The position numbers and the translations under genes are program-made. Shown here in pieces: positions 38,134 through 47,337 of a stretch of DNA of 64,000 nt. Under the pieces are notes generated by a model that was not told the origin of the DNA, ran no database searches, and worked only from the letters and a program-made list of their open reading frames with translations. Within the stretch, counting starts at the first letter, position 1. The number at the start of each line of letters is the position of its first letter. The stretch covers positions 682,001 to 746,000 of the forward strand of contig NZ_JOBF01000003.1 of NCBI RefSeq assembly GCF_000718635.1, in the 5' to 3' direction. The stretch comes from Streptomyces varsoviensis (GTDB taxonomy: Bacteria > Actinomycetota > Actinomycetes > Streptomycetales > Streptomycetaceae).

Positions 38134-40053
38134 TCACAACTGACGGCGGCGGGCGGCCGCCCGCCGGTCGTACTCCGCGCGGGCCTCCACCGCCGCCGGC
38201 CGGGTCGCGGTCTCGGCAACGGGCACATCCCACCATGCCTGCGCTTCGGGCGCGCCCGGCACAGTGTCGGCTGTTTCAGTCTCCACATAGACACAAGTGG
38301 GGTGTTTCGCGGCACGTGCCGTCGTAAGCGCGCCACGGAGTTCGCCAACGGCGCGCACCCGGATGACGTCCATGCCGAGGGAGGCCGCGTTGGCGGCGAG
38401 GTCCACGGGCAGCGGCGCCCCGGTGTACGTACCGTCGGCGGCCCGGAAGCGGTAGGCGGTGCCGAAGCGCTCGCCGCCGACGCTCTCGGAGAGGCCGCCG
38501 ATCGAGGCGTAGCCGTGGTTCTGGATCAGCACCACCTTGATGGCGATGCCCTCCTGCACGGCCGTGACGATCTCCGTGGGCATCATCAGATACGTGCCGT
38601 CCCCGACCAGCGCCCACACGGGCCGCTCGGGGGCGGCGAGCCGGACGCCGATGGCGGCCGGGATCTCGTACCCCATGCAGGAGTAGCCGTATTCGAGGTG
38701 GTACTGGCGGCGGGAGCGGGCGCGCCACAGCTTGTGGAGATCGCCGGGGAGCGAGCCGGCGGCGTTGATGACGATGTCCTCGTCGCCGACGACCGCGTCG
38801 AGCGCGCCGATCACCTGGCTCTGGGAGGGCCGCGCGGCCGGCTCGGGGGCGGCGAAGGCCCGGTCGACCAGCGCCTCCCACCGCGCCTTCCCCGCCGCGT
38901 ACTCGGCCTCGTACGAACCGGAGACCCGGTGCCCGGCGAGGGCCGCCGTCAGCGCCTCCAGGCCGGTCCGGGCGTCGGCGACGACCGAGTGGGCGGCGAG
39001 CTTGTGGGCGTCGAAGGAGGCGATGTTGAGGTTGGCGAAGCGGACGCCGGGCGCGGCGAAGAGCGTCGCGGAGGCGGTGGTGAAGTCGGTGTAGCGGGTG
39101 CCGACGCCGATCACCAGGTCGGCGGTGCGGGCGAGTTCGTCGGCGACGGCGGTGCCGGTGTGGCCGATGCCGCCGACGTCCGCCGGGTGGTCGTGGCGCA
39201 GCGAGCCCTTGCCGGCCTGGGTGGAGGCGACGGGGATGCCGGTGGCGTCGGCGAGCGCGCGCAGCGCGTCCTCGGCCTCGCTGTGGTGGACGCCGCCGCC
39301 CGCGACGATCAGGGGGCGCTCGGCGGCCCGTACGAGCCGCGCGGCCTCGGCGAGCGCCCCCGCGTCCGGGGCGGGGCGCGGTACGTACCAGGTCCGGTCG
39401 GCGAAGAACTCCTCGGGCCACTCGTACGCCTCGGCCTGTACGTCCTGGGGCAGCGCGAGGGTGACGGCGCCGGCCTCGACGGGGTCGGCCAGCACCCGCA
39501 TGGCCTGGAGGGCGGCGGGGATCAGCGCCTCCGGCCGGTGCACGCGGTCGAAGTAGCGGGAGACGGGCCGCAGCGCGTCGTTGACCGACACATCGCCCGC
39601 GCCGGGGACTTCGAGCTGCTGGAGCACGGGGTCGGCGGGCCGGGTGGCGAAGGCGTCGCCGGGCAGCAGGAGCACCGGGAGGCGGTTGACGGTCGCCAGC
39701 GCCGCGCCGGTCACGAGGTTCGTGGCGCCGGGCCCGATGGAGGTGGTGACGGCGTGCGCGGAGAGCCGGTCGCACTGCCGCGCGTAGCCGACGGCGGCGT
39801 GCACCATGGCCTGCTCGTTGCGGCCCTGGAGGTAGGGCAGCGCGCCCTCGGACTCCAGGAGCGCCTGGCCGATGCCGGCGACGTTGCCGTGGCCGAAGAT
39901 TCCCCAGCAAGCGGCGACGAGCCGGCGGCGCCGCCCGTCCCGCTCGGTGTACTGGTGGGCCAGGAACTCCACCAGGGCCTGGGCGACGGTCCGGCGGCGG
40001 GTCGCACCGGCGGTGGCGGCAACGGTCGTGGCGGTGGTCGCGTGGGTGGTCAT
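38134..40053 (-). CDS. iolD: 3D-(3,5/4)-trihydroxycyclohexane-1,2-dione hydrolase
   Basis: 639 residues from ATG 40053. It is a thiamine-diphosphate enzyme of the acetolactate-synthase fold: the ThDP-activating Glu sits in YLQGRNEQAMVHAAVG (near residue 60), and the ThDP/metal motif is GDGTYLMMPTEI followed by IQNHGY (near 480-510). GIFGHGNVAGIGQAL is the IolD signature region. It opens the inositol-derived ring to 5-deoxy-glucuronate. ATG overlaps the iolB stop (ATGA), so the two are translated together. A Thr/Ala-rich N-terminal ~15 residues precede the domain. Confidence 0.95.
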   Translation of the reverse strand: MTTHATTATTVAATAGATRRRTVAQALVEFLAHQYTERDGRRRRLVAACWGIFGHGNVAGIGQALLESEGALPYLQGRNEQAMVHAAVGYARQCDRLSAHAVTTSIGPGATNLVTGAALATVNRLPVLLLPGDAFATRPADPVLQQLEVPGAGDVSVNDALRPVSRYFDRVHRPEALIPAALQAMRVLADPVEAGAVTLALPQDVQAEAYEWPEEFFADRTWYVPRPAPDAGALAEAARLVRAAERPLIVAGGGVHHSEAEDALRALADATGIPVASTQAGKGSLRHDHPADVGGIGHTGTAVADELARTADLVIGVGTRYTDFTTASATLFAAPGVRFANLNIASFDAHKLAAHSVVADARTGLEALTAALAGHRVSGSYEAEYAAGKARWEALVDRAFAAPEPAARPSQSQVIGALDAVVGDEDIVINAAGSLPGDLHKLWRARSRRQYHLEYGYSCMGYEIPAAIGVRLAAPERPVWALVGDGTYLMMPTEIVTAVQEGIAIKVVLIQNHGYASIGGLSESVGGERFGTAYRFRAADGTYTGAPLPVDLAANAASLGMDVIRVRAVGELRGALTTARAAKHPTCVYVETETADTVPGAPEAQAWWDVPVAETATRPAAVEARAEYDRRAAARRRQL

Positions 40054-41018
40054 CGGGCGGCTCCGGACGGTGCGGTCGGCTCGGGCGGCTCGGGCGGTGC
40101 GGTCGGCTCGGATGACTCGGATGACTCGGACGACTCGGATGGTGCGGCGTACAGCGGCAGCCGGGGGTCGGCGGGCTGGTCGGGCCAGGTGGTGCGGAGC
40201 CACGCGTGCTCGGGGTGGTCGCGGATCAGCCAGGCGCGCTCGGCGTCGGGGCCCGCCATGACGTTCAGGTAGTACAGGGTGTGGCCCGGCGCCGCGATGG
40301 ACGGGCCGTGCCAGCCGTCGGGGATGAGGACGGCATCGCCGCTTCCGACCTCGGCGAGCACGTCGGTGGTGCGGCTGGGACCGGAGGGGGTCACGCGCTG
40401 GTAGCCGACGCCCCGCGCACCGTGCGCCTCGGCGACCTCGAAGTAGTAGATCTCCTCCAGCCGGGACTCCTCGCCCGGGCGGTGCTCGTCGTGCTTGTGC
40501 GGCGGATAGGAGGACCAGTTGCCGCCGGGCGTGAGCACCTCGACGGCGATGAGCCGGTCGCAGTCGAAGACGTCCGCCGCGCCGAAGTTGTTGACCTGGC
40601 GCGTGCAGTTCCCCGCGCCGCGCAGCTCCACGGGGACACCGGAGGCGGGCCCGTACCGGAACGGCAGCCGCCGCTCGCACCGCGCGCCGGTCAGGGCGAA
40701 GCGCCCGCCGCGCTCGCTCGTGATCCGCGCCTCGGTGTCGCGCGGTACGTACGCGAAGTCGCTCACGCCGCTGAACACGCTCTCGCGGCCGTCCAGTTCG
40801 AAGGTCAGGGCCTCGGCGGCGACCGCGCAGGAACCGGCCAGCGGCAGCACGATCCATTCGCTGCCGCCGGTGGCGAAGGTATGCGCGCCGCCGGGCGGGA
40901 GGTCGAGGACGCGCAGGCTGGAGTAGCCCCAGCCGGCCCGCTTCGGATCGATGTCGAGGGCGTACGGGCCGTCGGCGGCGGTTCCCGCCGGGAGGTGGAA
41001 GGTGCTGGTGACGGTCAT
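40050..41018 (-). CDS. iolB: 5-deoxy-glucuronate isomerase
   Basis: 322 residues from ATG 41018. A bicupin: SSYPPHKHDEHRP and LEEIYYFEV hold the metal-binding His/Glu residues, and GDAVLIPDGWHGPSIAAPGHTLYYLNVMAG is the conserved second half. It converts 5-deoxy-glucuronate to 5-dehydro-2-deoxygluconate, the substrate of IolC. The last ~30 residues are a repetitive Ser/Glu then Pro/Glu/Thr tail outside the normal family length. It is encoded partly by 9-base repeats. Confidence 0.93.
   Translation of the reverse strand: MTVTSTFHLPAGTAADGPYALDIDPKRAGWGYSSLRVLDLPPGGAHTFATGGSEWIVLPLAGSCAVAAEALTFELDGRESVFSGVSDFAYVPRDTEARITSERGGRFALTGARCERRLPFRYGPASGVPVELRGAGNCTRQVNNFGAADVFDCDRLIAVEVLTPGGNWSSYPPHKHDEHRPGEESRLEEIYYFEVAEAHGARGVGYQRVTPSGPSRTTDVLAEVGSGDAVLIPDGWHGPSIAAPGHTLYYLNVMAGPDAERAWLIRDHPEHAWLRTTWPDQPADPRLPLYAAPSESSESSESSEPTAPPEPPEPTAPSGAAR
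40105..40140 (-). repeat. 9-bp tandem repeat in the iolB tail
   Basis: Four 9-base units of GACTCGGAT type, in frame, encoding the repeated Ser-Ser-Glu of the IolB C-terminus. Confidence 0.75.
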
Positions 41019-41104
41019 GCGGTCAAGTCTCCTGCGAGGGGGCGGCGGGATACAGCGGGCGTCAATCGTGCTGGCCGGGGCCCCGGGGCCCGGGGGCCCG
41101 GGGC

Positions 41105-41992
41105 TCAGAGGAGTCCGACGGCGGTGTCCACGGCCGCCGTCACGTCCCCGTCCGCCGGATAGAGCAGCGAGCGGCCGACGACCAGGCCCTGCACGGTGGG
41201 CAGGCGCAGCGCCTTGCGCCACTTCTCGTACGCGCCGGCCTGGCTCTCGGGCGTGGCGCCGACCTCCCCGCCGAGCAGCACCACGGGCAGCGTGGACGTC
41301 TCGCAGACCTGGGCCATGTCGTCGGGGTCGCGGGTGACGGGGAGCTTGAGCCAGGTGTACGCGGAGGTGCCGCCGAGCCCGGCGGCGATGGCCACGGACG
41401 TGGTGACGGCCTCCGCGCCGAGGTCGTTCCTGACCTTGCCGTCGACGCGACGGGAGATGAACGGCTCGACGAAGACCGGCAGTCGCAGGGCGGCCATGGC
41501 GTCGATGACGCGGGCGGTGGTCTCCAGGGTGGAGAGCGAACCGGGGTCGTCGTAGTCGATGCGCAGCAGCAGTTTGCCGGCGTCGAAACGGAGCCGGGCG
41601 AGGTCCTCGGGCCGGTGGCCGGTGAACCGGTCGTCCATCTCGAAGGCGGCGCCCGCGAGCCCGCCGCGGTTCATGGAGCCCATCGCGACCTTGCCGTCGA
41701 GCGCCCCGAGCAGCAGCAGGTCCTCCAGGATGTCGGCGGTCGCGAGCACGCCGTCCACACCGGGCCGGGACAGCGCCAGACACATGCGTTCCAGCAGGTC
41801 CACGCGGTTGGCCATGGCGAGCCTGCGGTCGCCGACGGCGAGCGCCCCGCGGGCCGGGTGATCGGCGGCGATGATCATCAGCCGGCCGCTCTCGCCGACG
41901 AGCGGGCGGCGCGGGCGCCCGGCCGCCGCCTCGGCGATGGCCTCGGGCCGGCGCGCCCGCGTCGCCGCGATGTCGGAGATGCGAGGGGTCAC
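41105..41992 (-). CDS. Cgl0158-type (beta/alpha)8 aldolase
   Basis: 295 residues. LMIIAADHPARGALAVGDR, LATADILEDLLLLGALDGKV, ETTARVIDAMAALRLPVFVEPF, TSAYTWLKLPVTRDP (Lys likely the Schiff-base residue) and PVVLLGGEVGATPES define a class I TIM-barrel aldolase of the type first noted in corynebacterial inositol clusters. It would replace IolJ, cleaving 2-deoxy-5-keto-gluconate 6-phosphate to DHAP and malonate semialdehyde. It lies between iolC and iolB, filling that step. Role is from context and family. Confidence 0.85.
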   Translation of the reverse strand: MTPRISDIAATRARRPEAIAEAAAGRPRRPLVGESGRLMIIAADHPARGALAVGDRRLAMANRVDLLERMCLALSRPGVDGVLATADILEDLLLLGALDGKVAMGSMNRGGLAGAAFEMDDRFTGHRPEDLARLRFDAGKLLLRIDYDDPGSLSTLETTARVIDAMAALRLPVFVEPFISRRVDGKVRNDLGAEAVTTSVAIAAGLGGTSAYTWLKLPVTRDPDDMAQVCETSTLPVVLLGGEVGATPESQAGAYEKWRKALRLPTVQGLVVGRSLLYPADGDVTAAVDTAVGLL

Positions 41993-42106
41993 GTGCGTCT
42001 CATTTCCTTGTGCCGTGCGGCTTGCGGCTTCGCTGAGCGGGGGCAGGGCGGGTGTGGCGTACGTACTCGGGGGGCGCGGTGCTCCGGAGGCGCGCGCCCG
42101 GCGCCC

Positions 42107-43135
42107 TCAACGCTCCGCGAGGAACGCCTCGACCTCGGCGGCGGTCGGCATGGCGGAGGAGCAGGCCAGCCGGGAGGCGACGATCGCCCCGGCGGCATTG
42201 GCGTAGCGCATGGCCGGGGCCAACTCCCAATCGCTGAGCAGCCCGTGGCAGAGGGCGCCGCCGAAGGAGTCGCCGGCGCCCAGGCCGTTGACGACGTCGA
42301 CGGGGGTGGGCGGGACTTCGGCGGAGCGGCCGTCGCGGTGGAGGGCGAGTACTCCCTTGGGGCCCTGTTTGACGATGGCGAGTTCGACGCCGGTGTCCAG
42401 CAGGGCGCGGGCGCAGTCCCATGGTTCCCGTACGCCCGTGGCGACTTCGGCCTCGTCGAGGTTGCCGACGGCGACGGTGGCGTAGGCGAGCGCGGCCGCG
42501 TAGTGGGGGCGTGCGGCGGCGAGCGCGGCCGACGCTGTCGCGCCGGAGGCGCCGGAGGCGCCGGAAGCGCCGGAAGCGCCGGAAGCGCCGGAAGCGGCGC
42601 CGCCCCAGAACATGGGCCGCCAGTCGAGGTCGAAGACGGTGTGGCCGCCGGGGGCCGCGGCACGGGCCTCAAGGGCGGCGAGGGTGGCGGAGCGGCTGGG
42701 CTCCTCGCACAGCCCGGTGCCGGTCATCCAGAAGACGCGGGCCGCGCGGATGGCGTCCAGGTCCAGTTCGTACGGGCGGATGTCCAGGTCGGGGGCCTTG
42801 GGGAGGCGGTAGAAGTACAGCGGGAAGTCGTCCGGCGGGAAGATCTCGCAGAAGGTGACGGGGGTGGGGAGGCGGTCGACGGGGGTGACCCACCGGTCGT
42901 CCACGCCGAAGTCGCGAAGCGCCTGGTGGACGTAGTCGCCGAAGGGGTCCGCGCCGGTGCGGCTGATGACGGCGGAGCGGCGGCCGAGGCGGGCGGCGGC
43001 GACGGCGACGTTGGTGGCGGAGCCGCCGAGGAACTTGCCGAAGGTCTCCACCCGCGAGAGCGGCACCCCGGTCTGGAGCGGGTAGATGTCGACCCCGATG
43101 CGGCCCATGGTGATCACGTCGTACGGCTCGGTCAT
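42107..43135 (-). CDS. iolC: 5-dehydro-2-deoxygluconokinase with a (Gly-Ala-Ser) insert
   Basis: 342 residues, a PfkB-family sugar kinase. The first signature is GKFLGGSATNVAVAAARLG (near 30-50) and the second VNGLGAGDSFGGALCHG, whose Asp is the catalytic base. It phosphorylates 5-dehydro-2-deoxygluconate. Between FDLDWRPMFWGG and ALAAARPHYAAAL there is a run of six Gly-Ala-Ser triplets (residues ~181-198) not expected in the fold; it probably forms a surface loop and is encoded by a 9-base tandem repeat. First gene of the leftward iol group, divergent from iolE. Confidence 0.9.
   Translation of the reverse strand: MTEPYDVITMGRIGVDIYPLQTGVPLSRVETFGKFLGGSATNVAVAAARLGRRSAVISRTGADPFGDYVHQALRDFGVDDRWVTPVDRLPTPVTFCEIFPPDDFPLYFYRLPKAPDLDIRPYELDLDAIRAARVFWMTGTGLCEEPSRSATLAALEARAAAPGGHTVFDLDWRPMFWGGAASGASGASGASGASGASGATASAALAAARPHYAAALAYATVAVGNLDEAEVATGVREPWDCARALLDTGVELAIVKQGPKGVLALHRDGRSAEVPPTPVDVVNGLGAGDSFGGALCHGLLSDWELAPAMRYANAAGAIVASRLACSSAMPTAAEVEAFLAER
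42541..42594 (-). repeat. 9-bp tandem repeat inside iolC
   Basis: Six 9-base units, two CGCCGGAGG followed by four CGCCGGAAG (plus-strand sense), in frame, encoding (Gly-Ala-Ser)6. Confidence 0.9.
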
Positions 43136-43274
43136 AGGTACCCCTTCGCGTTCCCCGGTCTTCCGGCTCCGTCACGGGCTCTCGGCGCGGTCCCCTCGCG
43201 GCTCCCCCACCACGGCCCTCGCCGCGGCCCCTCGCCTGGCACAGGTCTAACCGCGGATTCACACCCTGTCAACG

Positions 43275-43375
43275 CTTTGTCCTTACATACTTACGTTCTT
43301 CGCGAGACCCTGCGGAACGGCCTCGCACACCACTCCCGGATGACAAAGTCCTTAAGTCCGTATGTCAGGACGAAG
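43275..43375. promoter_or_regulatory. paired operator half-sites in the divergent iol promoter region
   Basis: CTTTGTCCTTACATAC (43275-43290) and GTATGTCAGGACGAAG (43360-43375) are inverted copies matching at 14 of 16 positions. A further GACAAAGTCCTTAAG at 43342 shares the GTCCTT core. The 331-base gap between iolC and the iolE-like gene is otherwise without a gene. A GntR-type inositol repressor would be the expected binder; the broken GntR gene at 34.5 kb is one candidate. Confidence 0.55.
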
Positions 43376-43466
43376 TCTTGACAGTCGCCGGGCCGCCATA
43401 GAGGCTGACCGGCGACCCGCCTATGCCTTCCCGGTCACCGCCGACCGGTGAAAGGAGAGCCGCCTC

Positions 43467-44387
43467 ATGTCCGTACCCCGCCCCGAAGCAGCCGTACTGG
43501 ACCGGATCCGGGTGGGTTCGGCCCCCGACTCGTGGGGGGTCTGGTTCCCCGACGACGAGCGGCAAGTCCCCTGGCAGCGCTTCCTGGACGAGGTCGCCGG
43601 GGCCGGCTACGAGTGGATCGAGCTGGGCCCGTACGGCTATCTGCCCAGCGACGCGGGCCGGCTCCGCGAGGAGACCGGCCGGCGCGGGCTGCGGGTCTCG
43701 GCCGGCACGGTCTTCACCTCCCTGCACCGCGGACCGGCCACCTGGGACGCGACGTGGGCGCACGTCGCGAAGGTCGCCGCGCTGACCCAGGCGATGGGCG
43801 CGCGCCACCTCGTCGTCATCCCCTCCTTCTGGCGCGACGACAAGACCGCCGAGATCATCGAGGACTCCGAACTCACCGCCGAGCAGTGGCGGAACCTCGC
43901 GAGCGGCATGGAGCGGCTGGGCCGCGAGGTACGCGACCGCTACGGGCTCGACATCGTCGTCCATCCGCACGCCGACACCCACATCGACTCCGAGGCGCAC
44001 GTCGAGCGGTTCCTCGACGCCACCGACCCCGACCTGGTGAACCTCTGTCTGGACACCGGCCACTACGCCTACTGCGGCGGCGACAGCGTCAAACTCATCG
44101 AGACCTACGGGGAGCGGATCGGCTACCTCCACCTCAAGCAGGTGGCCCCGGACATCCTCGCCGACGTCGTGCGGAACGGGACGCCGTTCGGCCCGGCCGT
44201 CGCGCAGGGCGTGATGTGCGAACCGCCGCGCGGCGAGCCCCCGCTGGAGCCCGTACTGGCGGCGGCGCAGCGCCTCGGCGTCGACCTGTTCGCCATCGTC
44301 GAGCAGGACATGTACCCCTGCGCCCCGGACGCGCCGCTTCCGATCGCCGAGCGCACCAGGCGCTTCCTGCGCTCGTGCGGGGCCTGA
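43467..44387 (+). CDS. iolE: inosose dehydratase-like TIM-barrel protein
   Basis: 306 residues from ATG 43467, with GAAAGGAGA just upstream. It is a sugar-phosphate isomerase-like barrel. The start VGSAPDSWGVWFPDDERQVPW matches the IolE pattern. Metal-site residues are likely in VVIPSFW, IVVHPHADTHIDS, LCLDTGHYAYCGGD, YLHLKQV and IVEQDMY. IolE dehydrates 2-keto-myo-inositol to the trihydroxycyclohexanedione used by IolD. First gene of the rightward iol group. An isomerase role (IolI) is the main alternative. Confidence 0.8.
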   Translation: MSVPRPEAAVLDRIRVGSAPDSWGVWFPDDERQVPWQRFLDEVAGAGYEWIELGPYGYLPSDAGRLREETGRRGLRVSAGTVFTSLHRGPATWDATWAHVAKVAALTQAMGARHLVVIPSFWRDDKTAEIIEDSELTAEQWRNLASGMERLGREVRDRYGLDIVVHPHADTHIDSEAHVERFLDATDPDLVNLCLDTGHYAYCGGDSVKLIETYGERIGYLHLKQVAPDILADVVRNGTPFGPAVAQGVMCEPPRGEPPLEPVLAAAQRLGVDLFAIVEQDMYPCAPDAPLPIAERTRRFLRSCGA

Positions 44388-44444
44388 CCACCACCCGGCA
44401 CGGGAATCGCCACACGCACCGCACCGCCCCGACCAAAGGACGAC

Positions 44445-45464
44445 ATGACTCTGCTGGGAACCCTCGGCGTGGCCGTCATCGGCGCCGGCCGGATGGGCGC
44501 CGACCATGTGCGCCGGATCAACGACGTCATCAGCGGCGCGCGCGTCGCCGCCGTCGCCGACCTCGACGAGGGACGGGCCGCCGCGGCGGCGGACGGCATC
44601 GAGGGCTGTACGGTCCACACCGATCCGGCCGCCGCCATGGCCGCCCCGGGCGTGGCCGCCGTGCTCATCGCCTCCCCCGGCCCGGCCCATGAGGCGGCGC
44701 TGCTGGCCGCGTTCGAGCGCGACCTGCCCGTGCTGTGCGAGAAGCCGCTCACCCCGGACCCGGCCTCCGCGCTGCGCGTGCTGGCGGCGGAGCAGCGCCT
44801 CGGCCACCGGCGCGTACAGGTCGGCTTCATGCGCCGCTACGACGCCGACTACCTGAAGCTCAAGCGGCTCCTCGCCGAAGGGGCCTTCGGCCGCACCCTG
44901 ATGCTGCACCACAAGCACCGCAACGTCAGCACCCCGCCCGGCTTCACGAACGCGATGATGATCCACGACTCGGCCGTACACGAGATCGACGTGACCCGCT
45001 GGCTGCTGGACGACGAGATCACCAGCGTCCGCGTGCTGCGCCCGGCCCCCTCCGGCGCGGCCCCCGGCGGGCTCGGCGACCCCCAGCTCATCCTCTTCGA
45101 GACGGCTGGGGGCCGGGTCGTGGACACCGAACTGTTCGTCAACTGCGGCTTCGGCTACCAGGTGACGTGCGAGGCGGTCGGCGAGCGCGGCACCGCCCGG
45201 ATCGGCGACGAGCGCGGCGTGTTCACCAACGCCGACGGCCGCTGGGGCACGGGCATCGTCCCCGGCTTCGTGGAACGCTTCGAGGAGGCGTACGACCGAC
45301 AGGTGCGGCGCTGGGTGGAGGCGATCCGGCGCGGCGAGGTCGAGGGCCCCAGTTGCTGGGACGGCTACGCGGCGGCCGCCGTCTGCGAGGCGGGCGTACG
45401 GGCCCAGGCGACCGGCGAACGGGTCCCCGTGGACCTCGTCGAACGCCCGGCGCTGTACCGCTGA
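44445..45464 (+). CDS. iolG: Gfo/Idh/MocA oxidoreductase, likely inositol 2-dehydrogenase
   Basis: 339 residues. The NAD(P) Rossmann motif is [25 protein letters not shown] is the family's Lys-Pro motif (Lys catalytic), and [17 protein letters not shown] carries the conserved Asp/His pair. [16 protein letters not shown] is a typical IolG-family segment. It would oxidise myo-inositol or scyllo-inositol at one carbon. It follows the iolE-like gene by 57 bases. A second member of the family follows, so the two may act on different inositol stereoisomers. Confidence 0.85.
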   Translation: MTLLGTLGVAVIGAGRMGADHVRRINDVISGARVAAVADLDEGRAAAAADGIEGCTVHTDPAAAMAAPGVAAVLIASPGPAHEAALLAAFERDLPVLCEKPLTPDPASALRVLAAEQRLGHRRVQVGFMRRYDADYLKLKRLLAEGAFGRTLMLHHKHRNVSTPPGFTNAMMIHDSAVHEIDVTRWLLDDEITSVRVLRPAPSGAAPGGLGDPQLILFETAGGRVVDTELFVNCGFGYQVTCEAVGERGTARIGDERGVFTNADGRWGTGIVPGFVERFEEAYDRQVRRWVEAIRRGEVEGPSCWDGYAAAAVCEAGVRAQATGERVPVDLVERPALYR

Positions 45465-45681
45465 GGCATTACTGCCGATAGACCGGGGAGTGCCGTGCCA
45501 CCGCCGAGAGCCCGGGGAGGCGTCACTGCTGTCGGGTCGGTGAGGCGTCACTGCGGGCGCGATGCCGAGATGCCGTCACCGACCGGCCGCCGACCGCCGC
45601 CGCACCGCACCGCACCGCCACGCCCCGCACAGCCCGGCACCGCACCGTCCCACCCCGCCGTCGATCGTCAGGAGCTTCCTC

Positions 45682-46701
45682 ATGCGCATCGGTTTTCTCG
45701 GCGCGGGCCGGATCGGCTCCTTCCACGCCGCCGCCCTCACCGCGACGGACGGCGTCGACGAGCTGCTGATCGGCGACGCCGACGCGGCCCGCGCCGCCGG
45801 GCTCGCGGAGCGCGTCGGCGGTCGGGCGCGGGCGGCGGCGTCCGTCGACGCGGTGTTCGCCGCCGGGGTGGACGCCGTGGTGATCGCCGCCGCGACCGCC
45901 GCGCACGCCGATCTGATCGTCCGGGCGGCCGACGCCGGACTGCCCGCCTACTGCGAGAAGCCCATCGCCCTCGACCTGCCGGGCACGCTCCGCGCGCTGC
46001 GCGCGGTGGAGGCGGCGGGCACCCTGCTCCAGATGGGTTTTCAGCGCCGCTTCGACGCCGGGTACCTGGCGGCGCGCGAGGCGGTGCGGGCCGGGCGGCT
46101 CGGCCGGCTGCACACCATCCGGGCCGTCACCTCGGACGCCGCACCGCCCCCGGCGGAGTTCCTGCCGCTGTCCGGCGGGCTGATCCGGGACTGCCTGGTG
46201 CACGACTTCGACGCCGTGCGCTGGCTGACGGGGTGTGAGGTGGTGGAGACCTACGCGCGCGGCTCGGCGAACGGCGCGGAGTTCTTCCGCGCGGCGGGCG
46301 ACGTGGACACGGCCGCCGCGCTGCTCACCCTGGACGACGGCACGCTGGTCACGGCCACGGCCACCCGCTACAACGGCGCGGGGTACGACGTACGGACGGA
46401 ACTGGCGGGCGAGCGCGGCCAACTGGTGATCGGGCTGGACGCCCGTACGCCCTTCGCCTCCGCCGAACCGGGCGGGCCCGCGGCGCCCGCCCACCCCTGG
46501 GGCGGCTTCCTCGAACGGTTCGAGGCCGCGTACCGCGCGGAGCTGGCCGCCTTCGTACGGGCAGCCGCCGGCGAGGCGCCCAACCCGTGCTCCGGGCGGG
46601 AGGCGCTGCACGCGCTGCTGGTCGCCGAGGCGTGCGAACGCTCCCGACGCACGGGCCGCCCGGTGGCACCGGCGGAGATCGCCGCGGAGGCGTCCCTCTG
46701 A
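45682..46701 (+). CDS. second Gfo/Idh/MocA oxidoreductase of the iol locus
   Basis: 339 residues from ATG 45682, with CAGGAG upstream; the frame continues upstream as Pro/His/Arg-rich non-coding sequence. The Rossmann motif is IGFLGAGRIGSFHAAAL; YCEKPIALD and LVHDFDAVRWLTG are the catalytic blocks, and QMGFQRRFDAGYLAAREA is the IolG-like segment. Substrate is probably an inositol or an inosose isomer. The ~217-base gap before it may hold a separate promoter. Confidence 0.85.
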   Translation: MRIGFLGAGRIGSFHAAALTATDGVDELLIGDADAARAAGLAERVGGRARAAASVDAVFAAGVDAVVIAAATAAHADLIVRAADAGLPAYCEKPIALDLPGTLRALRAVEAAGTLLQMGFQRRFDAGYLAAREAVRAGRLGRLHTIRAVTSDAAPPPAEFLPLSGGLIRDCLVHDFDAVRWLTGCEVVETYARGSANGAEFFRAAGDVDTAAALLTLDDGTLVTATATRYNGAGYDVRTELAGERGQLVIGLDARTPFASAEPGGPAAPAHPWGGFLERFEAAYRAELAAFVRAAAGEAPNPCSGREALHALLVAEACERSRRTGRPVAPAEIAAEASL

Positions 46702-46831
46702 CCTCCGGCCCGGCCCGGTCCCGCCCCTCGGGCAACGTTGTCCGATTCGTCACGGCTGTCTTCACCTGGTCACAGCCGTCACGTATACGCCCACCTTCCG
46801 TCACAGCCCGTCAACAGGACCCCTGCGCTCA

Positions 46832-46867
46832 TTACTCAGCGTCGCTCAATGGGCACAGGCTGAGTGA
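46832..46867. promoter_or_regulatory. inverted repeat upstream of the excisionase-like gene
   Basis: ACTCAGC and GCTGAGT form arms about 20 bases apart. Just before them, GTCACAGCC-like sequence occurs three times (about 46757-46817). These could be regulatory sites for the small HTH gene that follows. Confidence 0.35.
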
Positions 46868-46942
46868 TCAAGAGAGCGGCCGCGCCGCAGCTCCCCCGAC
46901 GGACCCCCATCCGTGGCTGCGGCACCGCGGAGAGGCGCGAAG

Positions 46943-47149
46943 ATGACCGACCGGAGGCTTTGGTCGTACAGGGAGATCGCCGCCCACATCGGCGTACAGA
47001 CGGACACCGTGCGTTCCTACCGGAAGCACGGGCTGCTGCCGCCGCCCGACCACGTGGAGGGCGGCAAGCCGTTCTGGTTCGCCGACACCGTGCGCGCCTG
47101 GGTGGCCCGCCGCCCGGGCAACCGCGCCCGGCGCGACACCAAGAGCTGA
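46943..47149 (+). CDS. small MerR/excisionase-type HTH protein
   Basis: 68 residues from ATG 46943. LWSYREIAAHIGVQTDTVRSYRKHGLLPPPDHVEGGKPFWFADTV is a single winged helix of the MerR/AlpA/excisionase group with no ligand domain (segments listed as motif context). Such small proteins are common in Streptomyces and are not by themselves a sign of a phage or plasmid; no integrase is nearby. GGAGAGGCGAAG upstream serves as the ribosome site. Confidence 0.75.
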   Translation: MTDRRLWSYREIAAHIGVQTDTVRSYRKHGLLPPPDHVEGGKPFWFADTVRAWVARRPGNRARRDTKS

Positions 47150-47252
47150 CCGTACCGACCCCTTCCCTGGTCCCCCGGCCCCGTACCGCGCGCCGCGCGT
47201 GGCACGGGGCTTTCGCGATCCCTCCCCCGCTACCCCCGATCCTACGTGCGGA

Positions 47253-47269
47253 ATACCCCCAGGGGGTAT
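47253..47269. promoter_or_regulatory. CsoR-type copper operator
   Basis: ATACCCCC-A-GGGGGTAT is a perfect palindrome with a central A, matching the G-tract box bound by CsoR copper repressors in actinobacteria. It lies 69 bases before copZ. No csoR gene is in the window. Confidence 0.8.
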
Positions 47270-47337
47270 AGTGTTGAACGAGTCGGAAAGCGATGGGCGC
47301 GCCCGGAGCGACCGCCCGAACGAGCTGAGGAGAGGCC

